DNA of 64,000 nucleotides from Saxidomus purpurata (Eukaryota; Mollusca; Bivalvia; Venerida; Veneridae), in the NCBI GenBank assembly GCA_022818135.1, contig JAFMSR010000001.1, positions 374,478-438,477 on the forward strand, given 5' to 3'. Positions 50,606-62,247 of this stretch are shown in pieces. Each line of letters opens with the position of its first letter. The stretch's first letter is position 1. The notes under the pieces are model-generated. The model worked only from the letters and a program-made list of their open reading frames with translations. It ran no database searches and was not told where the DNA came from. Made by a program: the position numbers and the translations under genes.

Positions 50606-50700
50606 GAGGGCGCTACAAGAAATAACAGGAAATAAAACCGTGGAAAATTAGTTATAATGTTCATTTAGATTTCGTTTAGTAGCTAACGAGAAGGAAAATT

Positions 50701-50904
50701 ATGTTCAAGTTACTAGTATTAGTTAGTGTATTATCTGTCGGCATGTGTACGCCAGGAGGATATAGTCCTGTTCATGATGACAAAAAGTTGGCGGAATACA
50801 AGAGTATGTTCTTCGCAGAATTTCAATCTGAAACTGCCAAAACCAATCTCTCTTCTAGTTTATCCCAAGATAGTATCAAAGAGATCAAAAGTATAGAGAC
50901 ACAG
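50701..50904 (+). CDS. Multi-domain cystatin, exon 1 (signal peptide and start of domain 1)
   Basis: ATG at 50701 begins MFKLLVLVSVLSVGMC, a typical secretion signal of about 16 residues. GGY at residues 19-21 supplies the conserved N-terminal glycines that cystatins insert in the protease active-site cleft. The alpha-helix segment follows (LAEYKSMFFAEFQSETA) and the exon ends with ...KSIETQ, a phase-0 donor (CAG|GTAATA) lying exactly after the Q of the QxVxG inhibitory motif. The exon at 58588 completes QVVAG. Cystatins inhibit papain-like cysteine proteases (cathepsins), and this one is expected to be secreted. The next intron is 7.7 kb and full of transposons. Confidence 0.93.
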
Positions 50905-50985
50905 GTAATATACAACATTTGAAATATCTAGGTAATATACAATATTTGAAAATATCTGGGTAAATATACAATATTTGAAAGGCTT
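50905..50985 (+). repeat. Three tandem copies of the intron-1 donor region
   Basis: Units of 27-28 bp begin with GTAATATACAA or GTAAATATACAA at 50905, 50932 and 50960, each with (A)TATTTGAAA or close. The first GT is the splice donor of cystatin exon 1, so the donor-like sequence is triplicated. Use of the second would add nine codons including an in-frame TGA. Confidence 0.8.
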
Positions 50986-50992
50986 TGAACCT

Positions 50993-51117
50993 GTAAGAGT
51001 CATTTTCAATGACTTTTGGTAGCCGGTTCTATTGATCAGGTCGGACATCCGGGCATTTACCGTTGCGCGCACCTGCTCAGGCGTAGCAACGCTGTCCGAG
51101 GTGAAAACAACCGCCAT
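50993..51117 (-). CDS. Possible unrelated coding exon (minus strand)
   Basis: From ATG 51117 in the good context AACAAGATGGCGG, about 41 codons are open and look protein-like (MAVVFTSDSVATPEQ, then MSDLINRTGYQKSLKM), with higher GC and CpG content than the flanks. After about 50993 the frame enters the AT-rich donor repeat and becomes low-complexity. It may be the first exon of a gene divergent from or inside the cystatin intron, or a captured exon. I do not recognise the protein. Confidence 0.35.
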
Positions 51118-51919
51118 CTTGTTAATAACGTATAGAGCGAAGTCCGTGTAATGTTATAAAACTATTTGATTAAAGTATAAAAATGCAGCAGTTATGACGA
51201 GTTTTTTATATGCAAATGACACCAACTTCTGTTTCTGTTTGTTTCTATCAAAAGGAAAAGATATTTTTCATTCTTAAATGTGTAAGAAATGTATTGAAAC
51301 AATATAGATCTACGCACGCACATGACTTACAATTGATTCAATTATGGACGATATTTTTTCCTTTGACGATTAAAACTTGCCTCCGAAAATAAGAACGCAA
51401 ATGCTCCATTTAATTACATTTCTAAAATGAGGTAGAAATTCACAAGCATGTTATCGAAGGTTTGTCATGAAACTTTTTCTTGTGGGTATATTTAAGAATT
51501 AGAATCTAGTATTAGAGCGGTCTATATACTTTAAGATCGTAGATCTAAATCAAAATAGTTTTCTCGATTTTATTAGTTATAAACAAAATGTTGACGTAAA
51601 TATATTAAAAACTTATTATAATTGAAATCACGATATCTACCTAAATACATGTACGTGTCTAATTTCACTTAATCGGAGTACATAAAATTTGTCATCAACA
51701 GCCAAAAATAAGTATTTTCTGAATATTTGTAAGGTTGCTTGAAACTTTCATTTGCTGAATTATTTTTTACCAAGTTATATATATATGTAAGATGATTAAA
51801 TAATATTTAAATGCAGACTTGATCATACATTATAAATGTAACTCGAAGGTGAGTGTCAAATATGTGTATGTATGTGTTATACACTCACAGTAACAACCTA
51901 TAGGTATATTTATGTACTT

Positions 51920-52040
51920 TCATCTGAGACTGTTGTAATGAGCCTCTTGTAACATTGTAACATGTATTAACCTCATTTGTTCATGTTTTCATGAAATGAG
52001 CGTAATAAAGGTTTTTGACTTTGACTTGACTTGACTTGAA
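51920..52040 (+). repeat. LINE 3' tail with (TTGACT)n
   Basis: GTAATAAAGGTTTTTGACTT followed by TGACTTGACTTGACTTG, a characteristic 3' end of CR1/L2-type LINEs. Only the terminal segment is present. Confidence 0.72.
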
Positions 52041-52487
52041 TAACTTATGTGTATATAAACGTTATATCATTCATTAAATATATGGTTCGTTATTGTCACA
52101 TGATAAATAAATTCATATGTTAGATCGATCTTTGACAATAAAAAAAGTTGCGTAATTTAGATTGGGCACTCTGCAAATTGTTATGTAATTATCAAATGCA
52201 ATTGACCAGTGTGCAATATGCAATGATGTGTGACAAGTTAGATTACTGGCAGGGGGGCGCCAGTTAACTAACAACAAATCATATCACATCCTTTGTTGTG
52301 ATATATGCCTTGGGCTAGATCCACATAAATTCCATCAATGGTTAATTGTATGGTAATTATTAACCATGGCAACGTTGTAAAATGAGATATTGTTTGTGTT
52401 ATTTTATTTTATTGAATGGATTTTAGGGATAAGCTATCAGTGTTCCGCAACATGTAAGTGACTTTTAGTATATGTATCTGTTTCACA

Positions 52488-54017
52488 CAGGGCTTCCGTT
52501 AAGCGGCGTCCGGCCGTAAAATACGCCATAAAATTGGACCAGTACGCCAATACACAAGACCCCGGCGACGCTTATTCCTTAAATTTCCGAGGAGCGACAA
52601 AATGCCGACCCATAGCGTCCAAACAAAATAAAACTGAAACATTTTCTCTAATTCGGGACCGCCCACGCGTAATTAGTCACGCTATGCGCTAATCGGCAGT
52701 ATGGATTCGCTCTGGAACGACGTAAACTCCGCCCCCAGCAATTATCGTGGGCAATTGATTGACAGATGCCGTGTTTGTCAGGTTATTTTGAAATGATGCG
52801 ATAATTAGGGCCAATTAACAACATCTTGTGACGGCATAATTTTACACTTCAATTACGGCAAGTGTAAACAATTAATATGACGCGGTGTTGTTTGAAATTC
52901 CCAACATTTAGCGGTAATTTGGTCTACTCTATTGCCGAAAATGGACGTCCTTTCAAAACTGTGAATCGGCGATTTTAGAACTTGATTTTAATGTCTCGTC
53001 GGTAATGCAGGTGTTCAAGTAAATGCAAGTTTTGGTCTAAAATGGATTGAAAAAAAAAATCGTCATATTGTGCTTGTCTGCTGATATGGTTCAACGTACT
53101 TTGCTTCATTTCGTAGTTTCGGGAATGACCTGGCCGAATCAAACGAAAGAGGGTATAATGAGGAGACTGAAAGCACAGAATCCGCCTCCCCCCTTAAAAA
53201 CCCCAAACACTTTAAGGTTGAAAAGATGTGTTTTTTTTTTTTTTTTTTCAGTCCGAGGGGAAAGGTGGCGGGGCCTTTTGGGGAGGGAAATTTTTAGAAA
53301 ATGAATAAAATATACAGTGTAAAATGTAATAAAGAACAAAATCTATCAAGTATGTTAATGACATTATTCTTTTGCCAATTATCATTCTTTTTAAATCCCT
53401 TGAACACCGTTTTCGTTGAAAAAATAACAAAAATCGTGGTCGCGAAAATATGTGACAAACGAAAAATCGGCGATATTCGGCTGATTATTTCACATGTAAG
53501 GTATCAGATAGTTGAAAGAAATAATTCTGAAGCGTTTGAATTTATGAAAACTTACGTTTTTAAACAGTTTTGGCCAACTCTTAAATAAAGTAAAGATTTT
53601 TTTCAACATTTTGACTTTTTGAGGGGATTTTTTTTGTAAAAAATGGGGAAAAATATATATTAATTTTGGAGAGGAATAGGGCCAAATAAACTACAATAAA
53701 AATTATAATGATAATGTTGCTTTATAAATGTATGTATTAAGTACTTAAACTGTTATATTATGCATGGAATAATTCAGATCTTTGGTCAAAATGAAAGTTT
53801 ATTTTACAGACAGGTTCTTCATTTTCATTTTTTTAACATTAAGTAAGGTATTTGATGATGATGATGATGATGGTGATTGATGGTGATGAAATGATGATGT
53901 CCCACGTTGTCCAATAGGTTCCCGTACTGGGGACTCCATAAAATTTTCACAGGGACTTCCAAATCCAGTTGCCTTGGAGTCAGGACTTCCTTAATTTGAA
54001 ACTTAGTGGAAGCCCTG
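52488..54017. mobile_element. hAT-like non-autonomous element, 1530 bp
   Basis: The ends CAGGGCTTCC and GGAAGCCCTG are perfect 10-bp inverted repeats, directly flanked by the duplication TTCACA (52482-52487 and 54018-54023). The left subterminal region is GC-rich (GCGGCGTCCGGCCGTAAAAT). Open frames inside (53047-53304, 53301-53588, 53825-54022 reversed) show no transposase motif. A (GAT)n tract lies at 53856-53905. It sits in cystatin intron 1. Confidence 0.78.
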
Positions 54018-54569
54018 TTCACATTGATTCAATATAGGGCCTTTGCTTTAATTACGTGATTTTTTGAAATTATTTTAAATCTAAATGCCAGCCCTTTATA
54101 AAGACTAGATCTAAAAAACAAATCTGTGTATTTAATAATATCATACGGTCCTGTAATAAAATACATTTTTGTGACAAAAGTTTCAACCTAACATTCTCGT
54201 ATAATGATGTGTTTCGACCTGATTTTAGTTAGACAAGTTGTGCACTTAGGAAAATCTATATCAAATTCTGACAAGTTTGTAACAAATAAATTATTTATCA
54301 TAATATAAGAAACTTAAAGAAAATAATTAAAATATATAGATCATTTTACATAGGCCGAATTAAAAATACATTTTCTGCCTTTTCTTGTTGTGCATGATAT
54401 TTCACGGAACATCATTAAACAATCATTTTCAAGAATTTTTAAAAGAAAAATCTGACATAATCATCGCTCAGACATTGAAATAAGTAAACATATATATGAA
54501 ATGTTTTTTTTTTACGTTCAAACTGTCTGGGCCGAAAAATAAGACTCTTAAAGCTTACTCCCTATTTAA

Positions 54570-55015
54570 ACTGTGCGGTTGCCAGGTGCTTGTTTTCACC
54601 TCGGCAATATGGCGGATAATTGGTAACTACGGAAGTGACGTCATGCCGACCTGATCAATTCTCGGCTTCGCACATCCGGGTACTGATAAATTATTTACAT
54701 TCGGGAAAGGTGATTCCTTGGCTGTTATCGCTGGTCTCTATGCATCTTTAACTTTGAATAATACAATAACTAAGATAAGAAATGGAAGAAGACGACGATC
54801 TTCCATTACCTTTAAACTATCAGATTGTTTTTATAATAATTATATGTTGTTACAAGCTTTTTGTTTCGTTTAAAGTGAATTCAAACTTGTATATGAGTCA
54901 ACGGTAAAGACCCGAGTTTTCACCTTTCACCGAATGAAGAAATGAACGCGACCTCATGATCCGATTGGTCAACTGGTCTGCATGACGTCACGGCGAAGCC
55001 GAGAATACAGTAGAG
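54570..55015. repeat. Region with CRE-like palindromes and inverted repeats
   Basis: AAGTGACGTCATGCC with ATTCTCGGCTTCG (54640-54672) is repeated inverted as CGAAGCCGAGAAT with CATGACGTCACGGC (about 54984-55008). The arms carry TGACGTCA, a CREB/ATF-type site. It may be a MITE or a regulatory block inside cystatin intron 1. No gene is supported, although an ATG at 54782 opens a short acidic frame. Confidence 0.45.
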
Positions 55016-55899
55016 GGTTTATACAGAGTTATGCAGGTTAATTCTTGAATATAATAGAGAGTTCCAATGTTATCAGATTAATTTTGAGTCGTTTGTTTGG
55101 AATTTTGTAAGGAAAAAAATTAAAAATCTATCAAATATATACTTTTCTAAGCTTTGTTTAAAATGTGGGGGTATTACTGATTACCGAAAATAGCTTTTTA
55201 CCGGAAACAACCAAAAACAAATGAGATTACTGAAAACAAATGATATTTCTAAACATGAGCAGATTTTCAAAGATTTATTAAATGATTTAGACTAAAGATG
55301 ATATGTTCGTATTGTATGTGTAATTTTGATTCTATTAAGGCCATTATTTTTTTATTACTTGTTACTCGAAGTTTGAAAATAAAGAGCCGGGGGGGAGGAG
55401 GGAAAAAAAAAAAAAAAAGACTTTTTTATACATGACAAACTTTGTTTCATCGTGGACCGCTTTCTCTTCTTAAAATCCAACATAAGAACACCCCCTCCCG
55501 AGCAAAAGCCCTTGAAAATTTGTGACTTTTTTAGGGAAAAAATATATTATTTAAGGGGGGGGGAATGGGGCTGAATGGGTATTGTCCCAAATCGGTCTGA
55601 AAAAGGGGAATGCAGCTAGGCGAATGCAGCTTCTTGACGTTATCACTTGTATAAACGGACCTCTAATTTCGCGATTTAAAAAATTTTGAAAAAAAATTGA
55701 AAAAATTTTTGATTTTTTTTTTTTTTGAAAATACGAAAAAATAGGGGCGGCGGGTTCGAGTAACGACAAATCAAAAAACACTGGCCTAATTACCATTTAA
55801 CCTGTTTTAGAGTCTTATACGTATTTTTGTTATTGCCTGTCATTTTTCATTGGGTATCGAGTATTTTCACGCCTAGTCATTTCACCTCCCATTGCTAAT

Positions 55900-55978
55900 T
55901 ATTTTTCTCGTATATTACCTCTTTTTGTCATGTATACTTGCATGATATGAGTGAAATAAAGGTTTTTGACTTTTGAAT
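55900..55978 (+). repeat. LINE 3' tail
   Basis: GAGTGAAATAAAGGTTTTTG then ACTTTTGA, the same kind of terminus as at 51990-52035. Confidence 0.6.
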
Positions 55979-56058
55979 TATATTTTCTACCAAGTATTGT
56001 GAAAATGTTTTTTAAAATGTTTCATGCGTTCTGCTGATCGACGCAGGATAGTTATATG

Positions 56059-56924
56059 GCTTCCGGGTCAACTCGTACCTAAGTCATCTCGTACCTTAGT
56101 CATCTCGTACCCGAATTGGTCAACTCGTACGGTTCAAAAAGTCAACTCGTACCCTTTGTAGTCAACTCGTACCTTTTGTCTCAAAACTTATATTTTCAAC
56201 CAGGAACAAAAGGTACTGATGTGTAATCAAAGGTTTGAATTTATCATTATTTTATTGAAATCTGTGTTATAGTGCTCAATAGTCAATATTGTATAATTTT
56301 CAGATATTAAACAGTTGAAATTAACTTAATTGTTGTTCGAGAAGTAACTAATGTAGTCTCCTCAAAATTTAGTTAATTGTTACTGTCACTTGGTCTGAAA
56401 TTCCATCGCCTTGATAAATAAATTCACACAGAAATTTTTTGTACATAAATCGGTACACAAATAAAACAGGAAGCAAATTAACTAATTTCATGAGCGTGTC
56501 TACAAACCTAAATTCGATGTTCGAGGGCCTGTTTTGTCCTAAAGAAGCTAAGTTGAACTGAAATAAACATATTTTTGTCATTTACATGATGAAAATAAAA
56601 CAATTTTCGAAAGTCCCGTTATTTATTATTTTAGTAACACTTCAAATGAATGATAACGTAGGGTACGAGTTGACTTTTTTCAAAACATTCTTTTTATTTC
56701 TACCACTTTCTGATACGATTTTGCAAAATAAGAGCAAAATAACGTATTTCAATGAAAAAATTTAATGATGATTGATAAAATTTATAATTATCTGAAAGAT
56801 ACTGAATAAAAAATGTTAAGGTACGAGTTGACTTTTTCGAAAACAAAATCAGGTACGAGTTGACCAATTCGGGTACGAGATGACTAAGGTACAAGTTGAC
56901 TTAGGTACGAGTTGACTGGTTACC
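56059..56924. mobile_element. MITE of 866 bp with 8-bp target duplication and iterated GTCAACTCGTACC motifs
   Basis: GTTATATG flanks both sides (56051-56058 and 56925-56932), an 8-bp target duplication as made by hAT-type transposases. The inverted ends of about 70 bp contain six copies of GTCA(A/T)CTCGTACC on the left (56067-56180) and about six inverted copies on the right (56662-56675 and 56820-56917). The interior is AT-rich with no transposase. Such iterated subterminal motifs are usually transposase-binding sites. Confidence 0.88.
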
Positions 56925-56999
56925 GTTATATGTATATTTACTAAAACTGCGATAGTTAGATAAATTTTAGCGTTAATTTTTTTTTTCAAATTGAGAAAA

Positions 57000-58587
57000 A
57001 TTCCCATTCGTAAATGATATCATAAAAATAGATACAGAAACCAGAAAAACAATTCAATATTCTTTATTTGCATAGATCATTATATAATGATGAATTGCAA
57101 CATATAACAAAATGAACAACGATATGGTACAGTACATAAATTATTTTCAGAACAGTGGTATGGAAAATCACTAAAGTCAACATTAAAATACACACAAAAA
57201 TACGAAAAGCAATACTTTTATTTCTAATAAAGATCTTTCAGCTCAATGATTTTCGGTTTTGATACATTTAAAGGGAGGTAATCATTACAACAGAAAGTAC
57301 ACACTAAGTTACATCTAACTAAGTCGTTTAAAACCTAACACATCATTCTAAAATTACATATATTCAACAAATACATTAATTTTTATCATTTAAAATAATA
57401 AAAAGTGTATTGAAAGTAAAAACTATCTAATTAAGACTTGTTTCTGGTAATCTCATTTGTTTTTGGTAATCAGTAATACCGAAATGTGACGTCATACAGC
57501 TTCGTGGACTTGTTGCATTTCTTGGTTAGATTTTCAGTTTTTAGTAAGTTTGTTAGACAAAAACTATTTTCTCCTGGATTTCTCTATTTCTTATTTTGAA
57601 TAAAATAAACACCATACAACAATCTTGTTAAAAGAGCAAGAGAAAAAAGCCTATGATTAAATCATAATAATAATGATAATATAGAACTGGCTACCTAGAC
57701 CAAAAGTCTAGGCAGCTGGGTCCAGCTACCTAGCCACTTCCTGTTTGAAAATATCTAAACCAAGGCATTGCAACTTTGTCGTGTCAACTTCTGGCCAAAG
57801 GGGTCTGTAAAATATCGTAACATTGTCAGGCTGGTAGCATAGCAATTAGCATTGCCCAATCGGCTTAGAAGCCCAATCAAGCTTTTATTGCCTGCTATGG
57901 CTTAAAATTATCAATAAAAATGATCTTTTTTGTGAATATTTGAAATGTATTTTATAGATAATTTCTGAAGTCCTACTTAAGTTCTGCAATATGTTACTTG
58001 CAACATCTTACTGGTCTGCATGGGTTTCTTCCAACAATCAAAACTGATTATGTGTATGACTGCGGACTTTAATGTTTATATTTGAAATCAAACAGTCACT
58101 TCTTGTGCCAGAATTCTAGCATTTTTGCTTTCACTTTCCATGTACTTTTAATGTAAAATAAACAAAGCCTCTTGTGCAAAAAAGTGTACGTCTTATTTGG
58201 ATAAAAAGTAGATGTTTTATACATCTACATAGGTTTCTTGCAACGACTTCAAGCTCGAGGGATTAGTAAAAACCAGTTATAATACATTTTATCTTGTTCA
58301 AAGCGACACAGCTACATTACAAAAAGGATGTGTTAAAAATAAGAAATAGCATGATCTGGTCATGATGGTATAAGTTCAGGTACCTATGCAGGCGATAAGT
58401 GAAGATACAATGTACAGTTCACGCAAGTGTTTCTTCCATTTGTCACCCATCACAAAACAAACACTCATTTTATTTTGTGGCATATTTTCAATACAAAAGT
58501 AGCTCTGTTCTTAATTTGAAAAACAATAGTTCACATTGTAGTTTGTATACAAATGTAAGCGTATTAATATTAATCATGACTTTTTAG
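57000..58587. other. Cystatin intron 1, right part; no gene recognised
   Basis: AT-rich sequence. 57444-57490 is an inverted match to 55170-55240. A small CTAGACC/GGTCTAG-like hairpin lies near 57700. No exon supported before 58588. Confidence 0.45.
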
Positions 58588-58635
58588 GTTGTTGCTGGAC
58601 TTAACATCAAGTACACTCTGGAGATGACAGATGGG
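58588..58635 (+). CDS. Multi-domain cystatin, exon 2 (VVAG of domain 1)
   Basis: A 48-bp exon, phase 0 at both ends, after a CTTTTTAG acceptor and before GGG|GTAAAT. It encodes VVAGLNIKYTLEMTDG: the VVAG of the QVVAG first inhibitory hairpin and the following beta strand of cystatin domain 1. Confidence 0.93.
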
Positions 58636-58639
58636 GTAA

Positions 58640-59985
58640 ATATATACCTGTATTACGGTGTTCCAGCTAGGATTTAAAAAAGGCAGGGTGCTGTTGGAAA
58701 AAGAGTCTGCTCTATGCTCTATATTTAAATTAAATAACATTTTCTATACTGATTTACTGACTTACCAGCATTTCTTAACTCCAATAAAATTATTAAACTA
58801 TTGTGCCTTATAGAAAGGGAACCATGCATGTGTATTTCGTTATTAAATCCAACAGAAATATGCTCATTAGCATAAAATGCATAGATCATGTCAAAAAGGG
58901 CAAAGCACGGTGCACAAGAATAAGGACATGGTGCTGCACCCTTCTATTTTGTGCTAGCTGGAACACTGCCTGTAAATTATATACAATCATGTAGATTAAT
59001 TGGTCATTGAAATGATCTGAATCCTATAGTTAGTATAGTTGCTAGTAGTGAATTTCTAAGTACCACATTTTGATGTGTACCATATCAACAGGAAAGTTGG
59101 TCAGAGTATCTAGGTGTCTTTCATGTTTTAACTAGCTTTCACAATCACATTGTCAAATGTAAAAATATCCATAGAAATTCATACTTTCCTGTAGAGTTTT
59201 TTTTTCAATTATATTAGAATTTTTGACTAATAAGCTTTAAGATTCTGTGCCAATTCCAGTCTACCCTCCTAGCCCAAAACACATACCCATTGTCTGTGAT
59301 AATGAAAACTGTTAATATGTTTCTTGCTCACAGTTGGGGGTTTCAGATCAATTGGTTTGTCAGTATGCATTAGCCAGGCAACCTCAGTCATTGGGACCTT
59401 GTCACCTTGAGACTTGGGTTAGACTAAGCGCCAGTTTCTGAATCAATATGCCTGTTCTTCATTTGCGGTTTCTGTTGGGAATGTATTTACAGCAAATCAA
59501 TACCTCAAAATAGTAAGTTAAACAAGTACATAATGACAGATTAATTGAAGTACAACATGTCCTCTTTCGCTTTATTTGGTAGTTGTTGCAAATTTTGCCT
59601 AAAATGTTTGAGGCCTGGGAGTGATTCTTTCACTATATTACTTACAACTTTATAGCTGTTTTCACATCTAGTTTTAGGGTGAGTCTCTTTAAGAGTTGCT
59701 ACATAATGTATATTTAAAACATTTTTAAACAATGTCTTGCAATTGTTAATTTAGCATTTAAGACAGGCTAAAGCAATTTGACCTGACAGTCTGTAGATTT
59801 CATTTTAGTTCATATTTGTTATAGTCTGTCGTCTGCTTGCACACTGGGTACCTTAAGTTGTAGGAGATGTATTCTATGACAATAGAAGTGACAAGCCTTT
59901 TGTCTTCATTCTGTCTTTTGTCCCATAAGTTGCCATTCTTTTGTTCCTAAGTGGTTCACTTTTTGTTAGAGAAAAACGGAAATAC
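58640..59985. other. Cystatin intron 2, left part
   Basis: No gene recognised. The frame at 59541-59732 (minus) has no motif. Confidence 0.45.
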
Positions 59986-59989
59986 AACG

Positions 59990-60960
59990 GTCCATACCAT
60001 CTAGAACATAGGAATGTCCATCCCTCTGTTCACATTTTCTAACATCATCGCCTCTGTAACCACTCAGCCAAAATTGATGAAACTTTGCAGGGATGTAACT
60101 GGCATGGGGGTACATATTCCTTGAAAGAAAGTAGATCCATGCAAACTGCTAGACAATCTTACAGAAATTTTCCTTTGGTGACCCTCTACCAAATACCTTC
60201 TGATTCGTCAAACAACTTGGCCATTGGGGTCTAATTTTTGGCCTGCCCTAGAGTTACATACATAATGCATGTATGTAATTATTAGAACTTTAAAAATATT
60301 CTTGTCAAAAACTGCAAGGCTCATATCTTAAATAATTTGCCTGTAGCATTCAAAGCATTGTCAAGTGGTCTTAAACTAAGTTTGTTCATCTAAAACTGTT
60401 ACCAGAAATCCAAAAAGACAGTTGATGGTCAAAAAATTTGATGGACATGTTTTAAAAAAGTTGGGTACATAGCAATGTGTGAGTTCATAACTGTATGTTT
60501 GAAATTTGTGACCTTGGCATGAAGGGTAATGGTACTAAATACTAAGGCAGGGCTTTTTCTCCCTATCAATAGTGGCCGAATATCAGCCCAATTCCCAATT
60601 CCAAAAAATAAATATTTTTAGTTTCTAGTATATCCCAACCCCAGTTATGTGGTGTTAGTATATCAGAAATTAACAGTGAAAATCTCACCGATTCAGACTC
60701 CTGTGATTGTGATATTGATAGTTCTGCAAAACAATTTAGGTTTGATCATTTGATGTCACTAAGTATGAGAAACATAGTATTATCATAATCCTAGTAAAGA
60801 CGGCTATTTGAAAATATTGCGTTCCCTATTTGGTTGAAAAATGCTGCTATTTTTCCCTAATATAGGCCAGGGGCCTTTTCCCAAAAAAGTTGGATAAAGC
60901 CCTGTAAGGTGAGCAATACTTGCAGGGTCATCATGGCCTTGTTATTTGAAATACTGATTG
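59990..60960. repeat. Dispersed AGGTGAGC-ended repeat
   Basis: ATGAAACTTTGCAGGGATGT and AAAACTGCAAGGCTCATATC recall the units at 40.1-41.1 kb. The right end AAGGTGAGCAATACTTGCAG with GGGTCATCATGGCC matches the ends at 41051 and, reversed, at 23822. It is interrupted by the element at 60548-60904. Confidence 0.65.
60548..60904. mobile_element. hAT-like MITE, 357 bp, nested
   Basis: Starts CAGGGCTTTTTCTCC and ends GGATAAAGCCCTG, flanked by TAAGG on both sides (60543-60547, 60905-60909). The inverted ends resemble those of the 1530-bp element at 52488. No ORF. Confidence 0.7.
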
Positions 60961-61616
60961 ATAAAAGGTATTTATTAACAGTACCAAACAGTTTATTTCT
61001 TTTATTAGGCAAACATTATTGTAACCATGACAACATGCATGCTACATGTTCAGTGTTTACAATTATTTGTTAGATTTTAGACCTTATCAGTTTTTTGTAA
61101 AGATGAAAAACTGTGGAAAAAAATCTTAACAAAATTTGTGTCAAGCAGATTTACTTCACAACTCAGTGAACTGCTTGTCTACAGACTTTGCTAAAAATTT
61201 ACTTTCTTCAATAACATCTTTAATGTACAGGTACAACTGTATATCAACTGACAAATGAAAAAACCATGTAGAAATATGCACCACAAAATGACATAAAGCG
61301 TTGCAAAGGCTTTTGAATTTAGTTCAGTCTCAAAAGTATTTTAAGTAGGAATTGTATTGTCTTTGTAAATTTTAGTTCATTATATTAAATCTAGACATCA
61401 AAGTGATGTTTGAGCTCTAAACTTGCTAAATATGTTCTGGGGAAGAAATTTCTTTTTACAATTTTTTAATCTCAATTGTGAATGAGCAGCTTAAAAGTGT
61501 AGAGTGTTTTCAAAAAAAGTAAGAGCAGTCAGGTAATGGGATCCCACAGCTGTTTTTTATTAGGTCTAATAACATACGTGTACAAAACTCCATTTTCTTT
61601 ATCTTGTGTTTTCTAG

Positions 61617-61826
61617 AGAACATGTGAAGTTGTGATATTTGATCAAGTTTGGACTCAAATAAGAACTGCTAGTGCCCCAGCTTGTCATTCAAAACGTCAG
61701 CTAGCAGGTGGATATATGGAACAAACTGATGCTACCGAGATAGCAAAGTATGAAGCCCTGCTTGGAGGGATGGACCTGCACCAGCTTGGCTTGGATCAAT
61801 ATACGGTCCAGAAGATTGAAACTCAG
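61617..61826 (+). CDS. Multi-domain cystatin, exon 3 (end of domain 1, start of domain 2)
   Basis: A 210-bp exon, phase 0, between a TTTTCTAG acceptor and a CAG|GTAAAG donor. RTCEVVIFDQVW gives the Cys that starts the second disulfide loop and a W where cystatins have their PW hairpin (V replaces P), and a second Cys follows. RQLAGGY then begins domain 2 with its glycine pair. A helix and ...QKIETQ lead to the next QxVxG. So one exon joins two domains. Confidence 0.93.
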
Positions 61827-62202
61827 GTAAAGTTTATAATTTGTACGAACTGCCTAGTGGAGTTATAATGTAAAAGATAGAATAGCCTGATGCCAGAGGT
61901 TGCATTTCAATTTTGAATATGAATAAGAAAATTGTATGGGATCAGTAGTGCTAACAATAGAAAATGTTGAGTATTTCTCCAACCTACAACAGAAGAAAGA
62001 CAATGAAGCTGTTGTACTGCTATGAAATACCCTCTCATAGATTGTAAGAGTGTTTTATGTTTCAACTAATATTCAAGTTGTGGAGGAGGTATTTTGTTTC
62101 TGCCTTAGCTGCTTGTCTGTCAGACTGTCTTGATCAGTATTGTTTTAGAGTATATTATATAAACCATTACAGATAATTAACAGGTTATGATTTACATTGC
62201 AG

Positions 62203-62247
62203 GTTGTAGCAGGACTCAACATCAAATACACACTTTCACTGAATGGG
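62203..62247 (+). CDS. Multi-domain cystatin, exon 4 (VVAG of domain 2)
   Basis: A 45-bp exon, phase 0 (TTGCAG acceptor, GGG|GTGAGT donor), encoding VVAGLNIKYTLSLNG. It is nearly identical to exon 2, showing duplication of the exon pair. Confidence 0.93.

Noticed and set aside
53047..53588. Open frames inside the hAT-like element as a transposase
   Set aside because: No DDE, zinc-finger or dimerisation motif of hAT transposases is visible and part of the frame is a poly-T run.
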